From Cryobacterium psychrotolerans (GTDB lineage Bacteria > Actinomycetota > Actinomycetes > Actinomycetales > Microbacteriaceae): DNA of 64,000 bases. The position numbers were made by a program, and so were the translations under genes. The stretch is from positions 62,001 through 126,000 of the forward strand of contig NZ_FNFU01000001.1 of NCBI RefSeq assembly GCF_900101115.1. Direction: 5' to 3'. Under the pieces are notes generated by a model that was not told the origin of the DNA, did not search any database, and saw only the letters and a list, made by a program, of their open reading frames with translations. Positions 17,107 through 26,716 of this stretch are shown piece by piece (position 1 is the first letter of the stretch; every line of letters begins with the position of its first letter).

Positions 17107-17523
17107 TCACTTCAACCAGGGGTCGGTCAAAATGAACGGTTGCGCGGAGTCGGACCGCTCGTCCCGGCCGGTGGTCGAGCCCGTCGAGACCTGCCCTTGA
17201 CACCCTGACAGTCCAAGCAACACGGGGTCTCGCCTGTCCTCCCGGCGGTCATCGCGCCGGCTAGAGCGTGCCGAGCCTGAGGCGCGTTCGGGCAGCAGGC
17301 GCACTGACAGTCCCGCCCGAGGGCGTCGCGAACGTTGTACCCGCCGGCGATGCGCTCGATCCAACTCGTCCCCCGAGCTACTACGACGACACCTATGCCT
17401 ATCTGATGCGCTGCGGCCTGACGCCCTTGGGTCACGGCCGATAACCACTTGGGGGCGGGCGCGCTTGTCGCTCCCCGAACTGGCGGCTGGCGGCCGGGCC
17501 GCCCGCACCAGTACGGTCAACGC
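17107..17523. other. Intergenic stretch with short repeat and possible gene remnant
   Basis: No convincing gene. A 22-bp GGTGGTCGAG-type repeat lies at 17170-17191. A 58-codon plus-strand frame (GTG at 17268 to TAA at 17444) ends in a protein-like PPSYYDDTYAYLMRCG stretch, but has no SD. It may be the tail of a lost gene. Confidence 0.3.
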
Positions 17524-17709
17524 ATGCCGACTGATCTCACGTTCTTGCTGTTCCTCGGAGTCTTCGCGGTCGTTGCGGCGCTCTACCTCGCGTGGAACAT
17601 CCGCTCTGGCCGTCGCAAGGCAGCAGCAGTCGCGGCGAGGAAGTCGAAGAACAGGACTGGACCGGTCTGGATGACCGAGTACGGGACGCATCCGCTCGAT
17701 CTCGACTAG
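17524..17709 (+). CDS. Small single-pass membrane protein
   Basis: 61 residues: one hydrophobic helix (FLLFLGVFAVVAALYLAW), then a basic segment (RSGRRKAAAVAARKSK) and an acidic end. The ATG at 17524 is chosen because the helix starts there, although no clear SD is visible. Function unknown. Confidence 0.45.
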   Translation: MPTDLTFLLFLGVFAVVAALYLAWNIRSGRRKAAAVAARKSKNRTGPVWMTEYGTHPLDLD

Positions 17710-17962
17710 ACGTGCGGCGACAAGTCCCAGTCCTGAGACCGCCTATCGCTCCCGGGAGTGCGGAAGACCTCAGCGCTGCGAATCATCGACCGGGATCCAC
17801 CGGCATCCGACCACCGCAAAATCGCAGACCCTGCGGTGGTTCGATGTGCGCATCCTGCTCAGTGAAACTACGATGGGTTGAGCAAGGGGCCTCCACGTTT
17901 ACCGCCGGATCGGCAGGCCCGATCAGCGAAGATCAGAGCACTTAATGGAGGCGTTTCTTTTC

Positions 17963-20900
17963 ATGTCGTCAGAATCCACCCGCACGGGTCAGTCCCCGAC
18001 GGGTAGCGAGCTCGAGGCCTTCATCGCCGACTACTACGAGCACCTGGCGGGTGAAGACGCCCAGGCCTACGACGTGAACGTTCTGCGCGCACGGGCCAGC
18101 TACCACTGGCAGGTCGCGCGCAACCGCCGGCCGAAGACGGCGAACGTCGAGATCCGCAACGAGTCCGGCCGCAGCGTCGTCTACATCGTCACCGACGACA
18201 TGCCGTTCCTCGTCGACTCGGTTAACGCCGAACTCGTGCGCCAGCACTCGGCCATCCACCTGGTCGTGCACCCTCTCCTGGCGGTCACCCGCAACCGGGT
18301 CACCAACGACCTCATCGACGTCAACCGGATTCCGTCCAGCGTCGGCATCTCCAGCGGCGACACCTCCGCGATGCCCGACATCTCCCACCTGCTCGGCAAC
18401 GAGGACGACTCCCCGCACCTCGAGTCCTGGATCGCGATCGAGATCGACCGCGCCACCGACGAGCAGCAGGGCAAGCTCATCGCGGGCCTCACCCGGGTGC
18501 TCAGCGACGTGCGGGCCGCCGTGGAGGACTGGCAGCCGATGCGCGCGAAGTCCGTGCTGATCGCCGACGCGCTCGGCAAGGTCGCCCACGCCGAGGGCAT
18601 CCCGGACCTCAACCAGACCCAGGAACTGCTGCGCTGGCTCGACCGCGACAACTTCACCTTCCTCGGCTACCGGGAGTACGACCTGGGCACCGTCGACGGC
18701 GAAGACGTGCTCACCATCCGTGACGGCAGCGGCCTCGGCCTGCTGCGCTCCTCCGAAGACGGCCACCAGATCCAGCACCTCACCGAGGCCGGCCGCCTGA
18801 TGGCGCGCGAGCGACGCGCCCTGGTGATCACGAAGGCCAACTCGCGCTCCAGCGTGCACCGCCCCGCCTACTTCGACTACATCGGCATCAAGAGCTTCGA
18901 CGAGAACGGCAACGTCAACGGCGAGCAGCGCTTCATCGGCCTCTTCGCCGCCAGCGCGTACACGAGCTCCGTTCGGGCCGTGCCGATCCTGCGCGAAAAG
19001 GTCGACGCCGTGATGTCCAAGATCGGCTTCCCGGTCGGCTCGCACAGCGACAAGGACCTCCTCGGCATCCTCGAAACCTACCCGCGCGACGAGCTGTTCC
19101 AGATGGATGTCGACGCCCTGGTCACCACGGCCCTCGCCATCCAGCGCCTGCAGGAACGCCGCCGCACCCGCCTCTTCCTGCGCCCCGACATCTACGGCCG
19201 CTTCATGTCCGCGATGGTCTTCCTGCCCCGCGACCGGTACACCACGGCCGTGCGCCTGCGCATCGAGAAGGAACTGCGCGAGACCTTCCACGCGGAGTCC
19301 CTCGACTTCGAGGCCCGGATGACCGAATCCGCCCTGGCCCGCCTCTTCTTCCGCATCCGCCTGCCGAAGGATGCCCAGGTCGCGGGCGTCGACGCCGTCG
19401 CGCTCGAGCGCCGCCTGGTCATGGCCGTGCGTGCCTGGTCGGAGGGCATCACCGAGGAACTCCGCGAACACCGCTCGCTCGATGAGGCGGAGCACCTGTC
19501 CGGCCTCTGGGCCGAAGCGTTCCCCGACAGCTACCGGGTCGACTACGAGATCGAGGATGCGCTCGAGGACATCGGGAGGTTCGAGGCGTGCGCGACCGCG
19601 GCGACCGCGTCCGAGGCATCCGGCGACGGGCCCGCGGCGCCGGGGCTGTACGTGTATCTGCCGGATGCGTCGCGTGACGAACCCGAGGCCGAAGACGCCC
19701 GGGTCAAGCTCTACATGATGGAGTCGCAGAGCCTCAGCCAGATCCTGCCGTACTTCCAGAACCTCGGCCTCGAGGTTCTCGACGAGGTCCCCTTCGAGAT
19801 CGAGACCTCCGACGGGCGCGACTTCTTCCTCTACGACCTGGGCCTGAACTACCCCGCCGGCGTCGACCCGGTCGCGACCGGCCGGCTCCTGGCCGACTCG
19901 TTCGGCGCGGCCGTGCGCGGCGCCGTCGAATCGGACGGCCTCGACCGCCTGGTGCTCCGGGAGGGCATGGCCTGGCACCGGGTCGTCATCCTGCGCAGCT
20001 ACGCCAAGTACATGCGCCAGATGGGCAACACGAACTCCTACGAGTTCGTCGCCGACACGCTGCTCGCCAACCCGGCCGTCGCCGGCGGCCTGGTGTCGCT
20101 CTTCGAGGCGCGCTTCGACCCCAAGCTGACCGACGACGAACGCACCGTCGGCCTGGCGCACGTGCGCGCCGAGCTCACCGCCGCCATGGAGCAGGTCGCG
20201 ACCCTCGACGCCGACCGCGTGCTGCGCACCTTCATCGATCTGATCGAAGCGTCGCTCCGCACCAACTTCTTCCAGCAGAAGCCGTACCTGAGCATCAAGC
20301 TCGACCCGACCCTGATCGAGTCGCTGCCGTTCCCGCGGCCGAAGTACGAGATCTGGGTGTACTCGCCGCGCGTCGAGGGCGTGCACCTGCGCTTCGGCAA
20401 GGTCGCCCGCGGCGGCCTGCGCTGGTCGGACCGCCGGGAGGACTTCCGCACCGAAATCCTCGGCCTGGTCAAGGCACAGACGGTCAAGAACGCCGTCATC
20501 GTGCCCACCGGCGCCAAGGGCGGATTCTTCGCCAAGAAGCTCCCCGACCCCGCCGTCGACCGCGCGGCCTGGATGGCCGAGGGCGTCGAGAGCTACAAGA
20601 CCTTCATCAGCGGACTGCTGGACCTCACCGACAACCTGGTCGCCACGGCCGACGGCGAACAGGTCGTGCCGCCGGCCAGCGTCGTGCGACACGACGACGA
20701 CGACTCGTACCTGGTCGTCGCCGCCGACAAGGGAACGGCATCCTTCTCCGACATCGCCAACGGGCTGGCCGCCGACTACGGCTTCTGGCTGGGCGACGCT
20801 TTCGCCTCGGGCGGCTCGGTCGGCTACGACCACAAGGCCATGGGCATCACGGCCCGCGGCGCGTGGGAGTCGGTCAAGCGCCACTTCAGCGAGCTCGGCG

Positions 20901-22819
20901 TCGACACCCAGACCGAGGACTTCACCGTCGTCGGGGTGGGCGACATGTCCGGCGACGTGTTCGGGAACGGCATGCTGCTGTCGGAGCACATCCGTCTCAT
21001 CGCGGCCTTCGATCACCGGCACATCTTCCTGGACCCGAACCCGGATGCCGCGGCCTCCTTCGCCGAACGCCGGCGGCTCTTTGACCTGCCGCGTTCCTCC
21101 TGGGGCGACTACGACGAGGCCCTGATCAGCGCGGGCGGCGGGGTCTATCCGCGCCACGCCAAGGTGGTCCCGATCTCCGCCGAGGTGCAGGTGGCGCTCG
21201 GGCTGCCGGGCGGCACGACGAAGATCAGCCCGCCGGAACTGCTCCGCGCCATCCTCACGGCGCCGGCGTACCTGCTCTACAACGGCGGCATCGGAACCTA
21301 CGTCAAGGCGAGCAGTGAGACGGCCGCGCAGGTTGGCGACAAGGCGAACGACGCCATCCGTGTCGATGGCCGGGAGTTGCGCGTGAAGGTCGTCGGCGAG
21401 GGCGGAAACCTCGGGATGACCCAGCTCGGTCGAATCGAGGCGGCCCTGAACGGCGTCATCCTGAACACCGACGCGATCGACAACTCCGCCGGGGTGGACT
21501 GCTCCGACCACGAGGTCAACATCAAGATCTTCGTCGACCGGATGGTCGCGGCGGGCAAGCTCGACGCAGCGGAGCGGACCGAGTTCCTCGCCTCGATGAC
21601 CGACGAGGTCGGGCGGCTGGTGCTGGTGGACAACGTTGACCAGAACATCCTGCTGCTCAACGACCGGGTGAAGGTCGTCAACTGGAGCCCCAGCTACGAA
21701 CGGCTGATGGACTGGCTGGAGGCATCCGGCGATCTCAAGCGCGACCTCGAGGCGCTGCCGACGACGGCGACGCTGCGGGAACGGCTGGAGCAGGGGCAGG
21801 GCCTGACCTCGCCGGAGCTGTCCGTGCTGGCCGCCTACGCCAAGATCGAGCTGGCCACGGCGCTGCGGGACAGCGACCTGGCCGACGACCCGTGGTTCGG
21901 CAAGACCCTGCGACGCTACTTCCCGAGGCAGCTGTCGGAGCGTTTCGACGCCGAAATCGACACGCATCCGCTGCGCCGTGAGATCATCGCCACGGTCGTG
22001 GCCAACGACATGATCAACCTCGGCGGCGTGACCTTCGCCTTCCGCACGATGGAGGAGACCTCCGCGAACCCGGCCACGATTGCGCGGGCGTTCGTCGCCC
22101 TGCGCGAGGTCTTCGAGCTGGACATCATGGTCGGCGAGCTCAACGCGCTGCCGTCGTCGTTCCCGACCGAACACTGGTCGGCGATCCACCTCGACATCCG
22201 TCGCCTGCTCGACCGTGCCGTGCGCTGGCAGGTCAACCAGGGCGGGTCGCCCGCCGTGGCGGAGGTCGTCGCCCAGTACAAGCCGCAGACCGACGTCATG
22301 CGCGCACACCTCGTGGACTACGTGCAGGGCGAGGACCTCAAGCGCATGCACTCCCTGCTGCAAACGGCGAAGGACTGGGGCGTTCCGGAGGATCTCGGAC
22401 GCCGGTGGATCGAGCTCTTCGAGGCCTTCGCGCTGCTGGACGTGGCCAAGATCGCCACCCAGGCGAAGGCGCCGATGCAGGATGTGGCCGCGGTGTACTA
22501 CACGGTCTACGACCGCTTCCGGGTGGACAACCTGCTCGAGCGCATCACGGCGCTGCCGCGCAAGGACCGCTGGCAGGCCCTGGCCCGCGCGGCCCTGCGC
22601 GACGATCTCTATTCGACGGTGGCCGATATGACCACGCGCGTGCTGGAATCCACGGCTGCCGGCACCGCGGAGGAACGCATGCTCGCCTGGGAGGCCCTCA
22701 ACGCGGAGCAGCTGAGCCGGTCACGGAGCGTCTTCGAGGAGGTCAACGCCCTCGGACGCGACGACATGGCATCCCTCTCGGTGGCCCTGCGCCTGATGCG
22801 CTCCGTCGTGCGCCGCTGA
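17963..22819 (+). CDS. gdh: NAD-dependent glutamate dehydrogenase, large (about 180 kDa) type
   Basis: About 1,618 residues, matching the large NAD-GDH family (GdhB/S. clavuligerus type). The N-terminal half contains ACT-like regulatory regions. The catalytic core follows from about residue 800, with GLRWSDRREDFRTE and the lysine-rich TGAKGGFFAKK, the nucleotide-binding VGVGDMSGDVFGNGMLLS, and YNGGIGTYVK further on. It oxidises glutamate to 2-oxoglutarate and ammonia, using amino acids as carbon source. ATG at 17945 would add six residues, but its first bases are the GGAGG SD of ATG 17963, so the latter is preferred. Transcribed alone. Confidence 0.93.
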   Translation: MSSESTRTGQSPTGSELEAFIADYYEHLAGEDAQAYDVNVLRARASYHWQVARNRRPKTANVEIRNESGRSVVYIVTDDMPFLVDSVNAELVRQHSAIHLVVHPLLAVTRNRVTNDLIDVNRIPSSVGISSGDTSAMPDISHLLGNEDDSPHLESWIAIEIDRATDEQQGKLIAGLTRVLSDVRAAVEDWQPMRAKSVLIADALGKVAHAEGIPDLNQTQELLRWLDRDNFTFLGYREYDLGTVDGEDVLTIRDGSGLGLLRSSEDGHQIQHLTEAGRLMARERRALVITKANSRSSVHRPAYFDYIGIKSFDENGNVNGEQRFIGLFAASAYTSSVRAVPILREKVDAVMSKIGFPVGSHSDKDLLGILETYPRDELFQMDVDALVTTALAIQRLQERRRTRLFLRPDIYGRFMSAMVFLPRDRYTTAVRLRIEKELRETFHAESLDFEARMTESALARLFFRIRLPKDAQVAGVDAVALERRLVMAVRAWSEGITEELREHRSLDEAEHLSGLWAEAFPDSYRVDYEIEDALEDIGRFEACATAATASEASGDGPAAPGLYVYLPDASRDEPEAEDARVKLYMMESQSLSQILPYFQNLGLEVLDEVPFEIETSDGRDFFLYDLGLNYPAGVDPVATGRLLADSFGAAVRGAVESDGLDRLVLREGMAWHRVVILRSYAKYMRQMGNTNSYEFVADTLLANPAVAGGLVSLFEARFDPKLTDDERTVGLAHVRAELTAAMEQVATLDADRVLRTFIDLIEASLRTNFFQQKPYLSIKLDPTLIESLPFPRPKYEIWVYSPRVEGVHLRFGKVARGGLRWSDRREDFRTEILGLVKAQTVKNAVIVPTGAKGGFFAKKLPDPAVDRAAWMAEGVESYKTFISGLLDLTDNLVATADGEQVVPPASVVRHDDDDSYLVVAADKGTASFSDIANGLAADYGFWLGDAFASGGSVGYDHKAMGITARGAWESVKRHFSELGVDTQTEDFTVVGVGDMSGDVFGNGMLLSEHIRLIAAFDHRHIFLDPNPDAAASFAERRRLFDLPRSSWGDYDEALISAGGGVYPRHAKVVPISAEVQVALGLPGGTTKISPPELLRAILTAPAYLLYNGGIGTYVKASSETAAQVGDKANDAIRVDGRELRVKVVGEGGNLGMTQLGRIEAALNGVILNTDAIDNSAGVDCSDHEVNIKIFVDRMVAAGKLDAAERTEFLASMTDEVGRLVLVDNVDQNILLLNDRVKVVNWSPSYERLMDWLEASGDLKRDLEALPTTATLRERLEQGQGLTSPELSVLAAYAKIELATALRDSDLADDPWFGKTLRRYFPRQLSERFDAEIDTHPLRREIIATVVANDMINLGGVTFAFRTMEETSANPATIARAFVALREVFELDIMVGELNALPSSFPTEHWSAIHLDIRRLLDRAVRWQVNQGGSPAVAEVVAQYKPQTDVMRAHLVDYVQGEDLKRMHSLLQTAKDWGVPEDLGRRWIELFEAFALLDVAKIATQAKAPMQDVAAVYYTVYDRFRVDNLLERITALPRKDRWQALARAALRDDLYSTVADMTTRVLESTAAGTAEERMLAWEALNAEQLSRSRSVFEEVNALGRDDMASLSVALRLMRSVVRR

Positions 22820-22872
22820 CCCGCCGTAGCCCCTGCACGCCCCCGCCCACCCTGGATTACCCGCCCCGAACG

Positions 22873-22968
22873 GTGGCCAACTCAGGAGAATCGGGTGCGC
22901 CGCGGTTTCCGGCCGCGGAAACACGCGGTCGCGCCTGGCGCGACGACGGAATCTCCTGAGTTAGCCAC
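22873..22968 (+). repeat. 96-bp palindromic element family B, copy 1
   Basis: Begins GTGGCCAACTCAGGAGAATC and ends GATTC-type arm reading ATCTCCTGAGTTAGCCAC, giving terminal inverted arms of about 20 bp. The centre holds a second hairpin (GTTTCC / GGAAAC). Exactly 96 bp, like the other three copies. Lies between the convergent gdh and MBL genes. Confidence 0.85.
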
Positions 22969-23014
22969 AGGCCGGCGCGGCCACCACGGCCCCGGCTGGG
23001 CATCGCCTCCCATG

Positions 23015-23110
23015 GTGGCTAATTCAGGAGAATCGGGTACGCAGTGTCATCCGGGCCCGGAAACACGGGGTTGCGTGCGGCGCGACAACGGAATCTCCTG
23101 AGTTGGCCAC
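23015..23110 (+). repeat. 96-bp palindromic element family B, copy 2
   Basis: Second 96-bp copy, same orientation as copy 1 and 142 bp downstream of it. The outer arms (GTGGCTAATTCAGGAG... / ...CTCCTGAGTTGGCCAC) are conserved and the centre has diverged, as expected if the arms are under selection or are needed for movement. Confidence 0.85.
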
Positions 23111-23163
23111 GCGTCAGCGCGGCCACCGGTGAGCGGCGCCGGCAGGGGATCTTAGCCCGCAGC

Positions 23164-23202
23164 AAAAAACCGGCCTACCCGTCCTGCCGGACAACCGGCC
23201 GG
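23164..23202 (-). terminator. Rho-independent terminator of the MBL gene
   Basis: On the minus strand, right after the stop codon, a CCGGCC...GGCCGG stem with an inner GTCC/GGAC helix is followed by TTTTTT. A U-tract terminator is uncommon in such GC-rich DNA, which makes this one clear. Confidence 0.8.
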
Positions 23203-23204
23203 CG

Positions 23205-23840
23205 CTAGTGGCCGCGGGCGATCCACTCCTCCAGGTGCCCGGCCTCGTTGCCGATCGTCGTTGACTCGCCGTGCCCCGTGAGCACGACCGTCTCGGCGGG
23301 AAGGGTCAGCAGCTTGCTCGTGATCGACTCGACGATCGTCGGGAAGTCGCTGAACGAGCGGCCGGTCGCGCCGGGGCCGCCGTGGAACAGCGTGTCGCCG
23401 CTGAACAGCGTGCCCGATGCGCCGAGCGCCGGCGCGTAGAAGCAGACCGCGCCGGGGGAGTGGCCGGGGGTGTGCAGCACCTCGAGCTCGAGGCCGGCCA
23501 CCGCGATCCGCTGGCCATCGGCGAGGGGGTGCGGCGGGGCATCCGGGTACATCGAGTCCCACAGCATCGCGTCGCGCGGGTGCAGAAAAACGGGGGCATC
23601 GCGCGCCGCCAGCACCTCGCCCACGGCGCCGATGTGGTCGTCGTGCGCGTGCGTGCAGAGGATGCCGAGCAGCTTGCGGCTACCTACCGCGGCGAGGATG
23701 GCGTCGGCGTCGTGGGCGGCGTCGATCACCACGCACTCGGCGTCGTCGCCGACGATCCAGACGTTGTTCTCGACGGCCCAGGTGCCGCCGTCGAGGCTGA
23801 ACGTTCCCGACGTGACGAGGTGCTCGATGCGCGCGCCCAT
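23205..23840 (-). CDS. MBL-fold hydrolase, partner of the mycothiol dehydrogenase
   Basis: 211 residues of the metallo-beta-lactamase fold: THAHDDHIGAVGE gives the HxHxDH metal site, then HTPGHSPGAVCF, SGDTLFHGGPGATG and a late TGHGEST. The ATG overlaps the dehydrogenase stop (TGATG), so they are coupled. In actinobacteria this gene regularly follows S-(hydroxymethyl)mycothiol dehydrogenase. By context it probably hydrolyses the S-formylmycothiol product to mycothiol and formate; that role is inference. Confidence 0.88.
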   Translation of the reverse strand: MGARIEHLVTSGTFSLDGGTWAVENNVWIVGDDAECVVIDAAHDADAILAAVGSRKLLGILCTHAHDDHIGAVGEVLAARDAPVFLHPRDAMLWDSMYPDAPPHPLADGQRIAVAGLELEVLHTPGHSPGAVCFYAPALGASGTLFSGDTLFHGGPGATGRSFSDFPTIVESITSKLLTLPAETVVLTGHGESTTIGNEAGHLEEWIARGH

Positions 23841-24934
23841 CAGAGCACCACGACCGAGCGCAAGACCTCGCCGCGGGCCATCTTCTCGAAGGCCTCCTCG
23901 ATGTGGCCGATGCCGATCCGCTCGCTGACGAACTGCTCGAGCGGCAGCCGGCCCTGCAGATACAGGTCGGTGAGCATCGGGAAGTCGCGCTCCGGCAGGC
24001 AGTCGCCGTACCAGGACGACTTGAGCGAGCCGCCGCGTCCGAACACGTCGAGCAGCGGGATCTCGAGCATCATCTCGGGCGTCGGCACGCCGACCAGCAC
24101 GACCGTGCCGGCGAGGTCGCGGGCGTAGAACGCCTGGCGCCAGGTCTCGGGACGTCCGACCGCGTCGATGACGACATCCGCGCCGAAGCCGCCGGTCAGG
24201 GCCTGCACGGCCGCGACGACGCCGGCCTCGTCGAGGCCCGACGAGTCGATCGTGTGCGTGGCGCCGAGCTGCTCGGCCTTGTGCAGTTTCTTCGCGTCGC
24301 GGTCGATGGCGATGATGACGGATGCCCCGGCCAGCTTCGACCCGACGACCGCCGCGTTGCCGACGCCGCCGCATCCGATCACGGCGACCGAGTCACCGTG
24401 GCTCACGTTGCCCGTGTTCATGGCCGCGCCGATGCCGGCCATGATGCCGCAGCCGAGGAGCCCGACCGCAGCGGGGTCGGCGCTCGCGTCCACCCTGGTG
24501 CACTGCTTCTCGTGCACGAGGGTCTTCTCGGCGAAGGCGCCGATGCCGAGGGCCGGGCTGAGCTCGGTGCCGTCGGCGAGGGTCATCTTCTGGCTCGCGT
24601 TGAAGGTGTTGAAGCAGTACCAGGGCTCGGCGCGCTTGCAGGCGCGGCAGTCGCCGCAGACCGCGCGCCAGTTGAGCACGACGAAGTCGCCGACGGCGAC
24701 GTGGGTGACGCCCTCGCCGAGCACGCTGACCCGGCCGGCGGCCTCGTGGCCGAGGAGGTAGGGGAAGTCGTCGCCGATGCCGCCCTCCTTGTAGTGGAAG
24801 TCGGTGTGGCAGACGCCGCAGGTCTCGATGTCGACGACGACCTCGCCGGGTCCGGGGTCGGGGATCACGATGTCGGTGAGTTCCACCGGGGCACCCTTCG
24901 AACGAACGATGACGCCTTGAACGGTGATGGGCAT
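23840..24934 (-). CDS. mscR: S-(hydroxymethyl)mycothiol dehydrogenase
   Basis: 364 residues, zinc-dependent medium-chain alcohol dehydrogenase. Visible are the catalytic-zinc CGVCHTD and GHEAAG, the structural-zinc Cys cluster [15 protein letters not shown], and the NAD-binding [29 protein letters not shown] and VLNWRAVCG match the mycothiol-dependent formaldehyde dehydrogenase (AdhE2/MscR) subfamily. It oxidises the spontaneous formaldehyde-mycothiol adduct. Its presence supports an actinobacterial host. The gene pair is bracketed by inverted pairs of the 96-bp element. Confidence 0.92.
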   Translation of the reverse strand: MPITVQGVIVRSKGAPVELTDIVIPDPGPGEVVVDIETCGVCHTDFHYKEGGIGDDFPYLLGHEAAGRVSVLGEGVTHVAVGDFVVLNWRAVCGDCRACKRAEPWYCFNTFNASQKMTLADGTELSPALGIGAFAEKTLVHEKQCTRVDASADPAAVGLLGCGIMAGIGAAMNTGNVSHGDSVAVIGCGGVGNAAVVGSKLAGASVIIAIDRDAKKLHKAEQLGATHTIDSSGLDEAGVVAAVQALTGGFGADVVIDAVGRPETWRQAFYARDLAGTVVLVGVPTPEMMLEIPLLDVFGRGGSLKSSWYGDCLPERDFPMLTDLYLQGRLPLEQFVSERIGIGHIEEAFEKMARGEVLRSVVVL

Positions 24935-25008
24935 GAAACTCCTCCGGTTGGGGCCCGGGCAGGGCCGTGTGGGATTCCCTTCACACTACCCAATTGCGCT
25001 GGGCGAGG

Positions 25009-25070
25009 GCCCGGTGATCGAGCCCGCCCGGTGATCGAGTCCGTCCGGTGATCGAGCCCGCCCGGATCCC
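25009..25070. repeat. Tandem GGTGATCGAG-type repeat
   Basis: Three tandem units of about 19 bp (CCGGTGATCGAGCCCGCC, with small changes) in the divergent region upstream of the mycothiol dehydrogenase gene. Related to the GGTGGTCGAG repeats at 9455, 10630 and 17170. Confidence 0.65.
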
Positions 25071-25095
25071 GCCGCCCGAGTGCTCGCCCCGCCCG

Positions 25096-25191
25096 GTGGC
25101 TAACTCAGGAGATTCCGTTGGGTCGCCGACCGCGGCCGCGTGATTCCGCGGGCCCGAACGCACAATCTCCCGATTCTCCTGAGTTGGCCAC
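25096..25191 (-). repeat. 96-bp palindromic element family B, copy 3
   Basis: 96 bp, in opposite orientation to copies 1 and 2: its reverse complement starts GTGGCCAACTCAGGAGAATC and ends with the arm TCTCCTGAGTTAGCCAC. Lies between the divergent mycothiol dehydrogenase and lactate dehydrogenase genes. Confidence 0.85.
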
Positions 25192-25264
25192 AGGGCACCT
25201 GTCGTGACCCGGAGATCGAGCGTGCCGAGATCGGCTCCGGCATCCGTCGTCGGCCCCGCGCGCT

Positions 25265-25360
25265 GTGGCTAACTCAGGAGATTCCGTCATGTCGCAGACC
25301 GCGGCCGCGTGATTCCGCGGGCCCGCCCCCGCAATCTCCCGATTCTCCTGAGTTGGCCAC
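25265..25360 (-). repeat. 96-bp palindromic element family B, copy 4
   Basis: Fourth 96-bp copy, same orientation as copy 3. Copies 3 and 4 share also the central GACCGCGGCCGCGTGATTCC, so this pair arose by a recent tandem duplication or by insertion of the same subtype. Ends 98 bp before the lactate dehydrogenase start. Confidence 0.85.
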
Positions 25361-25458
25361 AGGGCGCGGCCGGGACTCGGGCGCCGGGTCGGGGGATCGG
25401 GCGGGAGATCCGGGACGGAGGCTCGTGCGGAGGCCGGAGCAGCCGCAACAATGGAGCC

Positions 25459-26412
25459 ATGAGCTTCGTGCGCGAGACCAAACTGTCCGTCATCGGCGCC
25501 GGGAGCGTGGGGTCCTCCCTCGCCTACGCCGCGCTGATCCGCAACTCGGCCCAGCGGGTGGTGCTGTACGACGTGAACCAGGCCAAAGCGGAGGCGGAGG
25601 TGCTCGACCTGGCGCACGGGACCCCGTTCACCGGGGCATCCCGAATCAGCGGCGGCAGCGACATCGAACTCGTCGCCGATTCGGATGTCGTGGTCATCAC
25701 CGCGGGCGCCAAACAGGAGCCGGGGCAGACGCGTCTGGCGCTCGCCGGGACCAATGCGCGCATCCTCGAGCAGCTCATGCCGCGCCTCGTCGCCCTCGCC
25801 CCGAACGCCGTGTTCGTGCTCGTCACCAACCCCTGCGACGTGCTCACGGTGGTCGCCGAGGGGCTCGTCGATCTTCCGCCTGGCCGGGTCTTCTCCTCCG
25901 GCACCGTGCTGGATTCGGCCCGGCTGCGCTGGCTGATTGCCGAGGCGGCCGGGATCGCGTCCCAGAATGTGCACGCGCTCATCGTCGGCGAGCACGGCGA
26001 CAGCGAGTTCCCGCTCTGGTCGGATGCCACGATCGGCCAGACGCCGCTGCGCGACTGGACCGACGAGGCCGGCACGCGGCTGTTCCCGCGCGAGCGGCTG
26101 GAGTCGCTGACCGACGATGTGGTGCACGCCGCCTACAAGATCATCGCCGGCAAGGGTGCGACGAACTACGCGATCGGGCTCTCCGGCGCCCGCATCGTCG
26201 AGGCGGTGCTGCGCAACGAGCGCGCGATCCTGCCGGTGTCGAGCGTGCTGCACGGATACCGCGGCATCGACGGCATCGCCCTGAGCGTTCCCTCGATCGT
26301 GGGTGCCCGCGGCGTGGAGCGCGTGGTCGACGTGCCGATGGATGACGTGGAAGTCGCGCTGCTGCACCGCTCGGCCGAGGCGCTGGGGGAGTCGCTCAAG
26401 CTGCTGCAGTAA
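25459..26412 (+). CDS. ldh: L-lactate dehydrogenase
   Basis: 317 residues. NAD-binding [12 protein letters not shown] at the N-terminus, DLAHG, then VTNPCDVLT, the [12 protein letters not shown] segment that carries the substrate-binding Arg (LDSARLR), and [12 protein letters not shown] with the catalytic His. These residues mark lactate rather than malate dehydrogenase. The start at 25459 is the first codon of the Rossmann fold; the SD is weak (GGAG). Interconverts pyruvate and L-lactate in the cytosol. Convergent with the LctP permease gene. Confidence 0.92.
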   Translation: MSFVRETKLSVIGAGSVGSSLAYAALIRNSAQRVVLYDVNQAKAEAEVLDLAHGTPFTGASRISGGSDIELVADSDVVVITAGAKQEPGQTRLALAGTNARILEQLMPRLVALAPNAVFVLVTNPCDVLTVVAEGLVDLPPGRVFSSGTVLDSARLRWLIAEAAGIASQNVHALIVGEHGDSEFPLWSDATIGQTPLRDWTDEAGTRLFPRERLESLTDDVVHAAYKIIAGKGATNYAIGLSGARIVEAVLRNERAILPVSSVLHGYRGIDGIALSVPSIVGARGVERVVDVPMDDVEVALLHRSAEALGESLKLLQ

Positions 26413-26462
26413 GAGCGGCTCGGTCTGCTCGCGCCTATCTGTGGCAACAGGTGCGGCAGGGT

Positions 26463-26537
26463 GGCGATAACTCCCAGCTGTGGCGGCATCCGTTGCTCCC
26501 GGGGGTGTGCGGTGCGTCTGGGCTGGGAGTTGTCGCC
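26463..26537. repeat. Palindromic element family D
   Basis: Inverted arms GGCGATAACTCCCAGC and GCTGGGAGTTGTCGCC (one mismatch) enclose about 43 bp. Lies just downstream of ldh. Its design resembles family B (GGC-AACTC... arms), but the sequence is different. Single copy in the window. Confidence 0.6.
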
Positions 26538-26559
26538 CGAGCGGCAGAATCTCCGACTG

Positions 26560-26643
26560 TGCGAACGCCCTGCCGCGAACGGATGCCGCGAACGCCCTGC
26601 TGCGCACGGATGCCATCGGACACGGCGTGCGAACGCCCTGCCG
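26560..26643. repeat. Direct repeats GCGAACGCCCTGC
   Basis: Three copies of GCGAACGCCCTGC separated by GCGAACGGATGCC-like and CGCACGGATGCC-like spacers, between the family D palindrome and the bidirectional hairpin. No gene in 26413-26716. Confidence 0.6.
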
Positions 26644-26649
26644 GGATCG

Positions 26650-26689
26650 CGCGAGGGCCCCCATCTTGCGTACGATGGGGGCCCTCGCG
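26650..26689. terminator. Bidirectional hairpin terminator between ldh and the permease
   Basis: A perfect 15-bp stem (CGCGAGGGCCCCCAT paired with its complement) and a 10-base loop, between two convergent genes. There is no T tract, as is common for actinobacterial intrinsic terminators. Confidence 0.75.
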
Positions 26690-26716
26690 CCGACGTGGCC
26701 GGTGGCCGGTGGCCGG

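Noticed and set aside
17107..17691. 194-codon minus-strand frame before glutamate dehydrogenase
   Set aside because: Arg/Ser-rich, no SD, and overlaps the more plausible small membrane protein on the plus strand.
17969..22363. A 1,464-codon open frame on the minus strand inside the glutamate dehydrogenase gene
   Set aside because: Its composition (His/Glu/Val/Asp-rich, no domains) is that of a mirror frame of GC-rich coding DNA; the plus-strand gene has full family motifs.
22873..25360. Composite transposon with 96-bp ends
   Set aside because: No transposase, no visible target-site duplication, and each end is a doublet; kept only as a hypothesis in the findings.
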